Shown: positions 50,881 to 58,148 of the stretch, piece after piece
Position numbering within the stretch: the first letter of the stretch is position 1
Layout of the letters: every line of letters begins with the position of its first letter
Program-made: the position numbers and the translations under genes
Notes under the pieces: model-generated
Told to the model about the DNA's origin: nothing
What the model saw: the letters and a program-made list of their open reading frames with translations, nothing else
Databases searched by the model: none
Origin: Trebonia sp963836195
Lineage (GTDB): Bacteria > Actinomycetota > Actinomycetes > Streptosporangiales > Streptosporangiaceae
Assembly: GCA_963836195.1 (NCBI GenBank)
Contig: CAWIIX010000014.1
Location: forward strand, 60,036-124,035
Direction: 5' to 3'
DNA length: 64,000 nt

Positions 50881-51550
50881 GTGAGCAAGCAGTCGGCGCG
50901 TGACCGGCTCGCCGAGGCCGCGTTCGCCTTGTTCGCCGAGCGCGGGTACGAGCAGACCAGCATCGATGACATCACCGAGCGGGCCGGCCTCGGCCGGACC
51001 ACGTTCTTCCGGCACTACCGGTCCAAGGAAGACGTCATCTTCCCCGATCACGACCTGCTGCTGGCGCAGATCGGCGAGCGGCTGCGGACCTCGAGCGACG
51101 GCACCGCCCTGCTCGCGGTCTCGGACGCGGTCCGCCTGGTGCTCAAGCACTACGTCGAGGAGGGCGACCTCGCCCGCCGCCGGTACGCGCTCACCAGCGG
51201 GGTGCCCGCCCTCCGCGACCGCGAGATCGCCAGCGTCGCCCGCTACCAGCGGCTGTTCCGCGAGTTCATCGCCGACTGGATGGGCGACCCGGCCGAGCCG
51301 GCCCCGCTGCGGGCCGAGCTGATGGCGGCGGCCGTGGTCGCCGCCCACAACCACGTGCTCCGGCGCTGGCTCCGCGGCGAGAGCCCCGACCCGATGGCCG
51401 AAGTTGACCAGGCCCTGCGCCAGGTCATCGAGCTGTTCACGACGGCCGGCGGAGATCCCGGCGGTCGGCGCCGACGGGACCACGATCGTCGCCTTCCGCA
51501 CCGGCCAGGACATCGAGGCGTTGCTGCCCGGCCCTGCGGCGCCTCGCTGA
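50881..51550 (+). CDS. TetR-family regulator (frameshift near 3' end)
   Basis: From GTG 50881: RDRLAEAAFALFAERGYEQT, SIDDITERAGLGRTTFFRHY, RSKEDVIFPDHD are the TetR DNA-binding helices. The protein is intact to VIELFTTAGG; a one-base shift at about 51453 restores a natural end (IPAVGADGTTIVAFRTGQDI, EALLP and stop at 51548-51550). Without the shift the frame runs to 51705 through Arg-rich nonsense. Divergent from the LLM oxidoreductase, its likely target. Confidence 0.8.
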
Positions 51551-51598
51551 TAACGTCCCGTCGGGCTCTCCCTAAGAACTCTCAACCCCCCAGTTTTT

Positions 51599-51690
51599 CG
51601 AACGGACCGTGGCGACTCCGGACGGCAGCCATCGACCTGGCAGGCGGGGCAACGGTCCGTTCGGGCAAAACGATTTTGATCTTCTCGTCG
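51599..51690. repeat. CGAACGGACC-type inverted repeat element
   Basis: CGAACGGACCGT (51599-51610) and its exact complement ACGGTCCGTTCG (51652-51663) flank 41 bp. The right half continues GGCAAAACGATTTTGATCTT, which in reverse resembles AGAAGATCAAGATC...TTTCGAACGGACC at 23232-23268. Another GTCCGTTCGGG lies at 45929-45939. A dispersed small repeat is likely; here it sits between a TetR and a NUDIX gene. Confidence 0.5.
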
Positions 51691-51705
51691 GACGTAAGGC
51701 GCTGA

Positions 51706-52290
51706 ATGAACGATCGGGCGAGCATGACCGAGGCCCTGCGGCGGTTCAACCGGATCGCCGTCCCGCTCGACGGGCGGCGGGCGGCGGCGGTGGCGATCGC
51801 CGTCTCCGACGACGGCTTCGTGCTCACCCGGCGGGCCTCGAAACTGCGGGCCCACGGCGGGCAGTTCGCGCTGCCGGGCGGCCGCCTCGACCCGGGCGAG
51901 GACGCGGTCGACGCCGCCCTGCGCGAGCTGCACGAGGAGGTCGGCGCCAGCGCCGACCGGTCGGATGCGCTGGGCGTGCTCGATGACTACCCGACCAGGT
52001 CCGGCTACGTCATCACGCCGGTCGTGGTCTGGCTGAGCGCCGGCCGGCAGCTGGTGGCCAACCCGGACGAGGTCGCCGAGCTGTACCAGATCCCGCTGGC
52101 CAGCCTGGACGTGACGCCCCGGTTCATCGCCATCCCCGAGTCGGACCGCCCGGTCATCCAGCTGCCGCTGGTGGGTCACTTCGTGCACGCCCCCACCGCC
52201 GCCGTGCTGTACCAGTTCCGCGAGGTGGCCTTGCACAGCCGCGGGACGCGGGTCGCCCACCTGGAGCAGCCGGTTTTCGCCTGGCGCTAA
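51706..52290 (+). CDS. NUDIX hydrolase (CoA pyrophosphatase-like)
   Basis: 194 residues from ATG 51706 (a second ATG at 51724). The NUDIX box GGRLDPGEDAVDAALRELHE, EVG is perfect (GX5EX7REUXEEXGU), following QFALPGG. The long C-terminus (IQLPLVGHFVHAPTAAVLYQ) matches NudL/CoA-pyrophosphatase-like members, which cleave CoA derivatives. It lies downstream of the TetR gene and before an acyl-CoA dehydrogenase. Confidence 0.85.
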   Translation: MNDRASMTEALRRFNRIAVPLDGRRAAAVAIAVSDDGFVLTRRASKLRAHGGQFALPGGRLDPGEDAVDAALRELHEEVGASADRSDALGVLDDYPTRSGYVITPVVVWLSAGRQLVANPDEVAELYQIPLASLDVTPRFIAIPESDRPVIQLPLVGHFVHAPTAAVLYQFREVALHSRGTRVAHLEQPVFAWR

Positions 52291-52325
52291 CGTACCTATA
52301 GGACCCGGACAAGGCTGGAGTTGAC

Positions 52326-53472
52326 ATGCCGGTAGAGAGACTGCTTCCCGACTCGGACGCCGAGGACCTGCTTGCCCTCGTCCGCGAGATCGCCGACGAC
52401 CGAGCTCAAGCCGATCGCGAGCGAGTACGAGGCGGCGAACCGGTTTCCCCGCGAGCAGTTCCGGCTGCTGGGCCGGAGCGGGCTGCTCGGCCTGCCGTAC
52501 CCGGAGAAGTGGGGCGGCAGCGCGGTCAGCTACGAGGTCTACCTGCAGGTGCTCGAGGAGATCGCGGCGGCCTGGATGACGGTCGGGGTCGGGCTGTCGG
52601 TGCACACGATGTCGTGCTACCCGCTGGCCAGCTTCGGCACCGACGAGCAGCGCGGCGAGTGGCTGCCGGAGATGCTCGAGGGCAGCCTGCTCGGCGCGTA
52701 CGCGCTGTCGGAGCCGCAGGCCGGTTCTGACGCGGCCGCGCTGTCCGCCCGCGCGACCGTGGACGGCGACGACTACCTGGTCAGCGGCACGAAGGCCTGG
52801 ATCACCCACGCCGGGCAGGCCGACTTCTACACGCTCATGGTCCGCACCAGCGACGACCGCAGCCGCGGCGTCAGCTGCCTGCTGGCCGACGCGTCGACCC
52901 CCGGCCTGACCGCCGCCGCCCCCGAGCACAAGATGGGCCTGACCGGCTCGCCGACCGCGCAGATCCTGCTCGACCAGGCGCGGGTGCCGGTGCGCCGCCG
53001 GATCGGGGCCGAGGGCGACGGGCTCAAGTTCGCCCTCGACGCGCTCAACTCCGGACGGCTCGGCATCGCCGCCTGCGCCGTCGGCCTCGCCCAGGCGGCG
53101 CTGGACGAGGCGGTCGCCTGGGCGAAGCAGCGCACCCAGTTCGGCAAGCCGATCATCGACTTCCAGGGGCTGGAGTTCCTGCTGGCCGACATGGCGGCCG
53201 GGGTCGAGTCCGCCCGCGCGACCTACCTGGACGCCGCCCGCCGCCGGGACCGGGGCATGGAGTTCCGCCGCCAGGCGTCGATCGCCAAGCTGGTGGCGAC
53301 CGACATGGCGATGCGGGTGACGACCGACGCGGTCCAGGTGCTCGGCGGCTACGGCTACACCCGCGACTTCCCGGTCGAGCGGTACATGCGCGAGGCGAAG
53401 GTGCCGCAGATCTTCGAGGGCACCAACCAGATCCAGCGCATGGTCATCGCCCGAGACCTGCGCAAGGGCTGA
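52326..53472 (+). CDS. Acyl-CoA dehydrogenase (one frameshift near the N-terminus)
   Basis: ATG 52326 (GGAG upstream) starts PVERLLPDSDAEDLLALVRE, IADD; one extra C at about 52401 must be skipped to continue ELKPIASEYEAANRFPREQF. The rest is a complete ~380-residue dehydrogenase: YALSEPQAGSDAAALSARAT, ITHAGQADFYTLMVRTS, AWAKQRTQFGKPIIDFQGLE and the C-terminal FEGTNQIQRMVIARDL with YGYTRDFPVERYMREAK. The catalytic Glu is in QIFEGTNQ. Ends before a strong hairpin. Frameshift probably technical. Confidence 0.85.
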
Positions 53473-53516
53473 AACTAGGGCTCTAACCTGTGGATTCTCG
53501 GACGGTATGGACGTCC

Positions 53517-53551
53517 AACGGGCCGCCGGACCGTCAGTCTGGCGGCCCGTT
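53517..53551 (+). terminator. Hairpin terminator of the acyl-CoA dehydrogenase gene
   Basis: AACGGGCCGCC (53517-53527) pairs perfectly with GGCGGCCCGTT (53541-53551) across 13 bases, 45 bp past the stop codon. No clear T-run. It resembles the longer hairpin at 60382-60427 in its AACGGGC/GCCCGTT ends. Confidence 0.65.
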
Positions 53552-53925
53552 CCCGTGTCCTGATTGTCCTGTTCGTGCCGGTTATTTCAGCCGTGGCCTC
53601 GAATCTTGCTGATCAGGGGATGTGAGGACTATCCGCTGGCATGCATACAGGCACATGCCCTCGAACGCCGACGGTTAGTTCTTGATCGATGAAGCTTCCT
53701 GTTCCTGCCTCATGAGCCGGAACGTGAGGAGGAGACGGAACTGCCAGTAGGCGGCATCACCGTGACCATCACGGACCTCGGTCTGGGTTGCGACTGGGTC
53801 GTAACGGGCGAAGTCCAGGATTCGGGTCTGGCCGCATAGCACCCGCTTGGGTTCAGTAGATGAGTAGTGGAGCTGGCGGTCAGCGTAACCGCTCCCACCG
53901 GTCCCGTCCGTATGCGCTGGTCAAC
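53552..53925. other. Non-coding stretch with a short orphan reading frame
   Basis: No confident gene. The plus strand between about 53700 and 53839 reads HEPEREEETELPVGGITVTI, TDLGLGCDWVVTGEVQDSGL and stop; composition looks like the end of a real protein, but no start codon exists and no family is recognised. GC content drops here relative to the flanks. This may be a remnant of the mobile element whose other traces lie at 53926-61521. Confidence 0.35.
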
Positions 53926-54020
53926 GGCGTGTGTCTCGGCGAAGGGGAGTGGTCTGTAAAAAACCGTCGGCTCAGCCTACGTTGGTTCGAACCCAGCATC
54001 TGACACATCACCTGCCACCA
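53926..54020 (+). tRNA. Degenerate tRNA-Tyr-like sequence (pseudo-tRNA)
   Basis: The stretch contains a CTGTAAA-type anticodon loop (GTA, Tyr), GTCGGCTCAGCCTAC of the long variable arm and a perfect T-arm, GTTGG-TTCGAAC-CCAGC. Compared with functional actinobacterial tRNA-Tyr, the anticodon stem carries extra A residues and the acceptor strand does not pair: a 12-base stretch separates the T-arm from CACCTGCCACCA. It is therefore a remnant rather than a working gene. tRNA 3' ends are common integrase attachment sites; a terminator follows directly. Confidence 0.5.
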
Positions 54021-54028
54021 CCTGCGGA

Positions 54029-54073
54029 AACGGCCCGTTAGCTTCGCATGCGCGGCTATACGGGCCGTTTTTT
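54029..54073 (+). terminator. Rho-independent terminator after the tRNA-like sequence
   Basis: AACGGCCCGT (54029-54038) pairs perfectly with ACGGGCCGTT (54060-54069), followed by six T (54068-54073). This is the only textbook terminator with a T-run in the region and fits the end of a tRNA transcript. Confidence 0.8.
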
Positions 54074-54110
54074 CTGTATCCCGGCGTGTGTCACCTTGTC
54101 GCGCTGTAGA

Positions 54111-54222
54111 CCGCTGTGTCGCGGTGTGCACGGACGTATAGCGGACGGGTTTCGTGCCGGTAGGACGGTCGGTGTAACCGCTGGGCTTTCCACGGACGGC
54201 CACGGACGGGCCGCGCTGGCGC
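54111..54222 (+). repeat. ~112-bp direct repeat, left copy
   Basis: Starts CCGCTGTGTCGCGGTGTGCA and contains GCGGACGGG, ACGGTCGGTG and CCACGGACGGG. A copy of roughly 80% identity by eye, in the same orientation, lies at 57678-57790. The two flank the MarR/DUF998/NADP-reductase-like block. No inverted termini or open frame are apparent in the repeat. Confidence 0.7.
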
Positions 54223-54397
54223 CTCATACCGGCTTGACGTGCGGCGCCGCGCTGGGTGTGCACCCCTGTGTGCCCGAGGGGTGGCGCGGTGGGGTTCCCC
54301 AGGGCGGGCGGGAGAGGCGGGCGCGCTGATAGCCGGGTGCGCCCGGCGTGACGGCGTTCCCAGGAGCCGTGCCGGGATCACCGCGAACCCTGACGGC

Positions 54398-54871
54398 TCA
54401 TCGTGTCTGGTGCTCGAGTTCTGCGAGCCTGGCCCTTACCTGGTCTCCTAGCTCGGTCAGCACGTCAATCTGTGCTGGGGTGGCGTGGTCGATCAGCACG
54501 TTGCGTATGTCGGCCACGTGGAGCGGGGCCGCTTGCTCGATCAGGGCGCGGCCTCGCTCGGTGATGACGACGACGGCGCCGCGCTGGTCGGTTGGGCAGG
54601 GCTCGCGGCGGATGAGGCCTCGGTTCTGCATCCGGGTCAGGTGCTGCGACAGGCGGCCTTTCTCCCAGCGCAGCAGCCTCCCGAGGGCATTTGACCTCAT
54701 GCGCCCTTCGGGTGCTTCGGACAGGTGGGCCAGTACCTCGTAGTCGGCCGAGGACATTCCGCTGTGGGCGCGCAGCTGCCGCTCGAGGTACTCGGAAAGC
54801 CCCTCCTGCATGGTCACGAAACTGCGCCAGGCTCGCTGTTCGCGTTCGTCCAGCCATCGCGGTCCATCCAT
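54398..54871 (-). CDS. MarR-family regulator
   Basis: 157 residues from ATG 54871, with AGGATGG upstream (a second ATG at 54880 is possible). SGMSSADYEVLAHLSEAPEG, ALGRLLRWEKGRLSQHLTRM and NRGLIRREPCPTDQRGAVVV form the MarR winged helix with the acidic-arginine wing. It is divergent from the DUF998 gene, and the intergenic region holds two matched palindromes, so it should repress both itself and the downstream genes. Confidence 0.87.
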   Translation of the reverse strand: MDGPRWLDEREQRAWRSFVTMQEGLSEYLERQLRAHSGMSSADYEVLAHLSEAPEGRMRSNALGRLLRWEKGRLSQHLTRMQNRGLIRREPCPTDQRGAVVVITERGRALIEQAAPLHVADIRNVLIDHATPAQIDVLTELGDQVRARLAELEHQTR

Positions 54872-54886
54872 GCACGCCATCCTACC

Positions 54887-54944
54887 GTGTTGGTTGACCT
54901 GTGAACCAACACGTGCGTACAGTTTGGTTAACAGCTCAACCAAA
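54887..54944. promoter_or_regulatory. Two matched MarR operators (GGTT-N8-AACC)
   Basis: GTGTTGGTT-N8-AACCAACAC (54887-54912, perfect 9-bp arms) and TTTGGTT-N8-AACCAAA (54923-54944, perfect 7-bp arms) share the same core and the same 8-bp spacer, with centres 34 bp apart. They fill the region between the divergent marR and DUF998 genes. Confidence 0.8.
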
Positions 54945-55006
54945 ATACTCAGACAGAAGAAGCAACCCCGGCGCGGTGCCGAGGTCAGGTCGAAAGGACC
55001 AAGACA

Positions 55007-55729
55007 ATGGCTAGTGAATCTTCGCAGGTGCTGAGCCCGCCGGGCGGCCGGGAGTCGGCCAGCCCGCCCCGGCGCCTGCCGGGCGTCAGGTTCTGGGCGT
55101 GGGTGGCGATCCTAGCGCAGGTGGTGTTCGTGGCGACCTGGGTCGCGGCTGGCTTCTGGCAGGGGCCCCGGTACAGCCCGATGGCCGATTCCATCAGCGA
55201 CATGTACGCGGTCGGGGTGCCGCACGCGGGCTTCCTGGTGCAGGTGTTCACGGACGCCGGTGCGGCGACGATCCTGTTCGCGCTGCTTTCCGTGTGGCCG
55301 ACGCTGCGCGGCGGCGGGCGGGCGGCCGGAGTGGGCTCGGTCCTGCTCGCCCTGTCCGCCGCCGGACTCGGCAACCTGCTGAGCCCCGCCGAACGGCTGG
55401 CTTGCAGGATCAGCGACCCTGGGTGCACCACCGCCCTGCAGCTGTCGAACTCCGGCGGCAAGCTGGACTCCATCCTCACCACGGGGGGCGCGGTGCTGCT
55501 GGTGATAGCGGGCTTCCTGCTCGCCGCCGCCATGCGCCGCATTCCCAGCTGGCGGGCGTGGGTCCGGCCGGTCCGCTGGACGACGGCGCTGATCTTCCTG
55601 CTCCTCGTTGGTGATGCCCTGACCGGCGGCTCCGGGTACAGCGGCCTGTTCGAGCGCGTGTTCGCCGCCGTCGCCGCCGCCGCGCTCGCGGCGCTCGCGG
55701 TCGGCGTCCTGCGGCGATCCCGGACCTAA
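55007..55729 (+). CDS. DUF998-family membrane protein
   Basis: 240 residues with six hydrophobic helices (FWAWVAILAQVVFVATWVAA, AAGVGSVLLALSAAGLGNLL, LTTGGAVLLVIAGFLLAAAM and others). SPMADSISDMYAVGVPHAGF and LSNSGGKLDSI carry the DUF998 residues. These proteins are uncharacterised; many are in stress or redox regulons. ATG 55007 follows GAAAGGAC. First gene of the putative MarR-controlled group. Confidence 0.83.
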   Translation: MASESSQVLSPPGGRESASPPRRLPGVRFWAWVAILAQVVFVATWVAAGFWQGPRYSPMADSISDMYAVGVPHAGFLVQVFTDAGAATILFALLSVWPTLRGGGRAAGVGSVLLALSAAGLGNLLSPAERLACRISDPGCTTALQLSNSGGKLDSILTTGGAVLLVIAGFLLAAAMRRIPSWRAWVRPVRWTTALIFLLLVGDALTGGSGYSGLFERVFAAVAAAALAALAVGVLRRSRT

Positions 55730-56051
55730 GGGCGCCCGCAGACAACCTCCCCCAGACCCGGCAAACCGGCAAGCAGCGCTCCAGGGTGCCCTTGAGCCTG
55801 GAGCGCTGCCGGATCCGGCGTCCTGTCGGACCCTGTGCTGTGCCAAAAACCCTGCACATGGTCTGATCTGCTGCTTTACGCCCTGCGCTCGGCGAGACCT
55901 GCACGTCGCCGGCGGAGCGCGCTGGGCCTGACCCCGGCACAAACGGCACGAGCCAAAGACCAACAACCAGGAAGAGAGTGGTCGGGCAGTCAACCCCTTC
56001 TGCCTCGACTACGGAAAGTCCTATTCAAACTACGGAAAGAGAGTACTCATC

Positions 56052-56672
56052 ATGAGCAGCATCAGCTTCATCGGCCTCGGGGGCATGGCCCGCGCCATAG
56101 CCGCCCGCGCGGTCGAGGGCGGCAACGCCGTCGAGGTCACCGGCCGTGACGCGGCCAAGGCCAAGGACCTGGCCGTCGCGCTCGGCGGCGGCGCCACGGC
56201 CGGGACATTCGGCACCGTCCCGGCCGGCGACATCGTCATCCTCGCCGTGCCGTACGCCAGCGCCGTGCCGGTCGTCGCCCAGTACGGCGAAGCCCTGGCC
56301 GGCAAGGTCATCATCGACATCTCCAACACCTTCAACGCCGACGCCACCAGCCTGGTCACCCCTGACGGCTCTTCCGGCGCGCAGGAGATCGCCAACGCCG
56401 TCCCGGCCAGCGCGCACGTCGTGAAGGCGTTCAACACCGTCTTCGGCCACGTCCTGGCTCAGGGCCGCCCGCTGGACGTTCTCTTGGCCGGCGACGACGC
56501 GCGGGCAAAGGCCAGCGTGTCGGCGTTCATCGAGAGCCTCGGGCTGCGCCCGCTTGATGTCGGCGGCCTGGAGACGGCGCACTGGCTGGAAGGAGCGGGC
56601 CCGCTGATGATGGGCCTGGCCCGCCACGGCGCAGGGTTCAACATCGACCTCGCCGTCAACGTCTCTGGCTGA
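56052..56672 (+). CDS. NADPH-dependent F420 reductase-like (NAD-binding) protein
   Basis: 206 residues. The Rossmann start SISFIGLGGMARAIAARAVE (GxGxxA) is followed by FGTVPAGDIVILAVPYASAV, GKVIIDISNTFN and HVVKAFNTVFGHVLAQG. These are the phrases of the F420-dependent NADP reductase/Fno-like family. Start ATG 56052 is preceded by GAAAGAGAG. A related gene lies at 56882. A role in F420/NADPH hydride exchange is likely but not certain. Confidence 0.82.
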   Translation: MSSISFIGLGGMARAIAARAVEGGNAVEVTGRDAAKAKDLAVALGGGATAGTFGTVPAGDIVILAVPYASAVPVVAQYGEALAGKVIIDISNTFNADATSLVTPDGSSGAQEIANAVPASAHVVKAFNTVFGHVLAQGRPLDVLLAGDDARAKASVSAFIESLGLRPLDVGGLETAHWLEGAGPLMMGLARHGAGFNIDLAVNVSG

Positions 56673-56724
56673 GCGCGCCCGCACGCCCACTTCCCGCGCC
56701 ACATCACTCACAAGGAGCAGCAGC

Positions 56725-56877
56725 ATGCGCGTTTTCGTCACTGGCGGGACCGGCCATACCGGTTCCTACATCATCCCCGAGCTCATCGCCGCCGGGCACG
56801 AGGTCACCGGCCTGGCCCACCGGATCGCAACGAGTCCGGCAAATGATAGGGATACGGCTCTTCTGGAGGGACGCTGA
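56725..56877 (+). pseudogene. N-terminal fragment of an NAD-dependent epimerase/SDR
   Basis: ATG 56725 (AAGGAG upstream) gives RVFVTGGTGHTGSYIIPELI and AAGHEVTGLAHR, the NAD-binding TGGTGxTG start of an extended SDR, then switches to unrelated residues and stops at 56875-56877. The normal enzyme has about 290 residues, so over 250 are deleted. The new 3' end abuts the next gene's ribosome site. Confidence 0.8.
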
Positions 56878-56881
56878 GAAT

Positions 56882-57550
56882 ATGACGACTGTGGGATTCA
56901 TCGGAAGCGGACAGATCGGCAGTGCCATCGCGCGGCTCGCCATCGAGGCCGGGCACCAGGTCGTGCTCAGCAACTCGCGCGGTCCCGAAACGCTCGCGGA
57001 CGCGGCCGCGGAACTGGGGCCGCGGGCGTCCGCGGCGAGGAGCGGGGAGGCCGCGGCGGCCGGTGACATCGTCGTGGTCGCGGTGCCGGTCAAGGCCTTC
57101 CCCGACTTGCCCGCCGCGCCACTGGCCGGGAAGACGGTCATCGACACGTGCAACTACGGCCCCGAGCGTGACGGCCACATCCCCGAGCTCGACAGCGAGT
57201 CGCTCACCTCGAGCGAGCTGCTGCTGCGGTACATCCCGGACGCCATGCTCGTGAAGGCGTTCAACAACATCTTCTTCAAGCACCTGCTGTCACTCGCCCG
57301 CCCGGCGGCGGCGGCCGACCGCTCCTACCTGCCGATCGCCGGCGACTGCGCGCCGGCGAAGGCGGCGGTGACCGAATTCATCGACTCCATCGGGTACAGC
57401 GTCGTGGACGCGGGACCGCTGGCCGAGAGCTGGCGGCAGGCGACGGGCACGCCGGTGTGGGGAACCCCGTACGGGCCTTACTCGGACGAGAAGGGCCAGC
57501 CGGTCGGCGAGGACGCCATCCGCGCGGCACTGGCCACCGCAACGCGGTAA
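56882..57550 (+). CDS. NADPH-dependent F420 reductase-like protein, second paralogue
   Basis: 222 residues from ATG 56882, with GGAGGGA 11-17 bp upstream. MTTVGFIGSGQIGSAIARLA gives the GxGxxG NADP site; VVLSNSRGPETL, GDIVVVAVPVKAFPDLP and VIDTCNYGPERDGH follow, and MLVKAFNNIFFKHLLSLARP is the family block. Diverged from the copy at 56052. In the same direction as DUF998 and the truncated SDR, probably one transcript under the MarR regulator. Confidence 0.85.
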   Translation: MTTVGFIGSGQIGSAIARLAIEAGHQVVLSNSRGPETLADAAAELGPRASAARSGEAAAAGDIVVVAVPVKAFPDLPAAPLAGKTVIDTCNYGPERDGHIPELDSESLTSSELLLRYIPDAMLVKAFNNIFFKHLLSLARPAAAADRSYLPIAGDCAPAKAAVTEFIDSIGYSVVDAGPLAESWRQATGTPVWGTPYGPYSDEKGQPVGEDAIRAALATATR

Positions 57551-57595
57551 CCGCAAGCTGGCGCGGGCCGCGGTATGGTCCGGCCGTGTTATGGC

Positions 57596-57671
57596 TCCGT
57601 CCGGTAGGCGTCGGGCGGGGCCATAACGCAAACTCGTTGCCGTCCGGATCCGCGAGGATGTGCCATGTCCA
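57596..57671 (-). pseudogene. C-terminal remnant of a VOC-family gene
   Basis: The minus strand reads TWHILADPDGNEFALWPRP, the last strand of a VOC protein (compare SWHVLADPEGNEFCLLR of the intact gene at 46484). The rest of the gene is absent; the ~112-bp repeat begins right at its 5' side, so the deletion end coincides with the repeat. Confidence 0.7.
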
Positions 57672-57677
57672 GCAAGA

Positions 57678-57790
57678 CCGTCGTGTCGCGGTGTCCACGG
57701 ACGCATGGCGGACGGGATTTGTGCCCTGGAACGGTCGGTGCGCACCGTCGGCTGTTTTACGGACGACCACGGACGGGACGCGGTGGCAGC
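57678..57790 (+). repeat. ~112-bp direct repeat, right copy
   Basis: Starts CCGTCGTGTCGCGGTGTCCA and keeps GCGGACGGGATT, ACGGTCGGTG, ACGGACGACCACGGACGGGA in the same order as the copy at 54111-54222. It abuts the VOC remnant. The interval 54223-57677 between the copies carries the MarR operon. Confidence 0.7.
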
Positions 57791-58148
57791 GCGTTTCTCG
57801 GCCGCCACCGTAGCCCTCGCCGCCCTGCCGCTCATCCTGTCCCACCGCCGCGCACCCGCCCCCCAGTCACCCCGAAAGTGCCGCCAGCCCCAGGAGGCCC
57901 GGGCGGCGTACACCACGGGCCCGGCGGCCTCGCCCGGCCCTGTCTGAGGCATATGGGGCAAGAATTGATTTGTGTTTAATTAAATTATTTCTTGCCATAC
58001 ATCGGTTATTGACGGATTTCCTGCGACGGCACACGATTGCAAGGTCATGTCGTAGCCCCGTGAGTCGCCCCTGTGAGCAGGTGGTCCACGCGCGCGCAGG
58101 AGCGGACTCCCGTACCGGTTCACAAGACCGGGGAAGGCGAGCCTCTTA
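57791..58148. other. Non-coding region with AT-rich inverted repeat before a secreted-protein gene
   Basis: No gene is seen. It contains GGCAAGAA (57957-57964) and its exact complement TTCTTGCC (57989-57996) around a 24-base AT-only-like loop (TTGATTTGTGTTTAATTAAA), standing out strongly in this GC-rich DNA. It lies about 150 bp before the start of the secreted protein, in a position suited to regulation or promoter function. Confidence 0.5.

Noticed and set aside
53926..54020. Functional tRNA-Tyr
   Set aside because: The acceptor strands do not pair, and extra bases disrupt the anticodon stem and the 3' end.
53880..54263. Minus-strand protein containing LGSNQRRLSRRF
   Set aside because: This peptide is simply the complement of the tRNA T-arm and anticodon region, a known source of spurious annotations.
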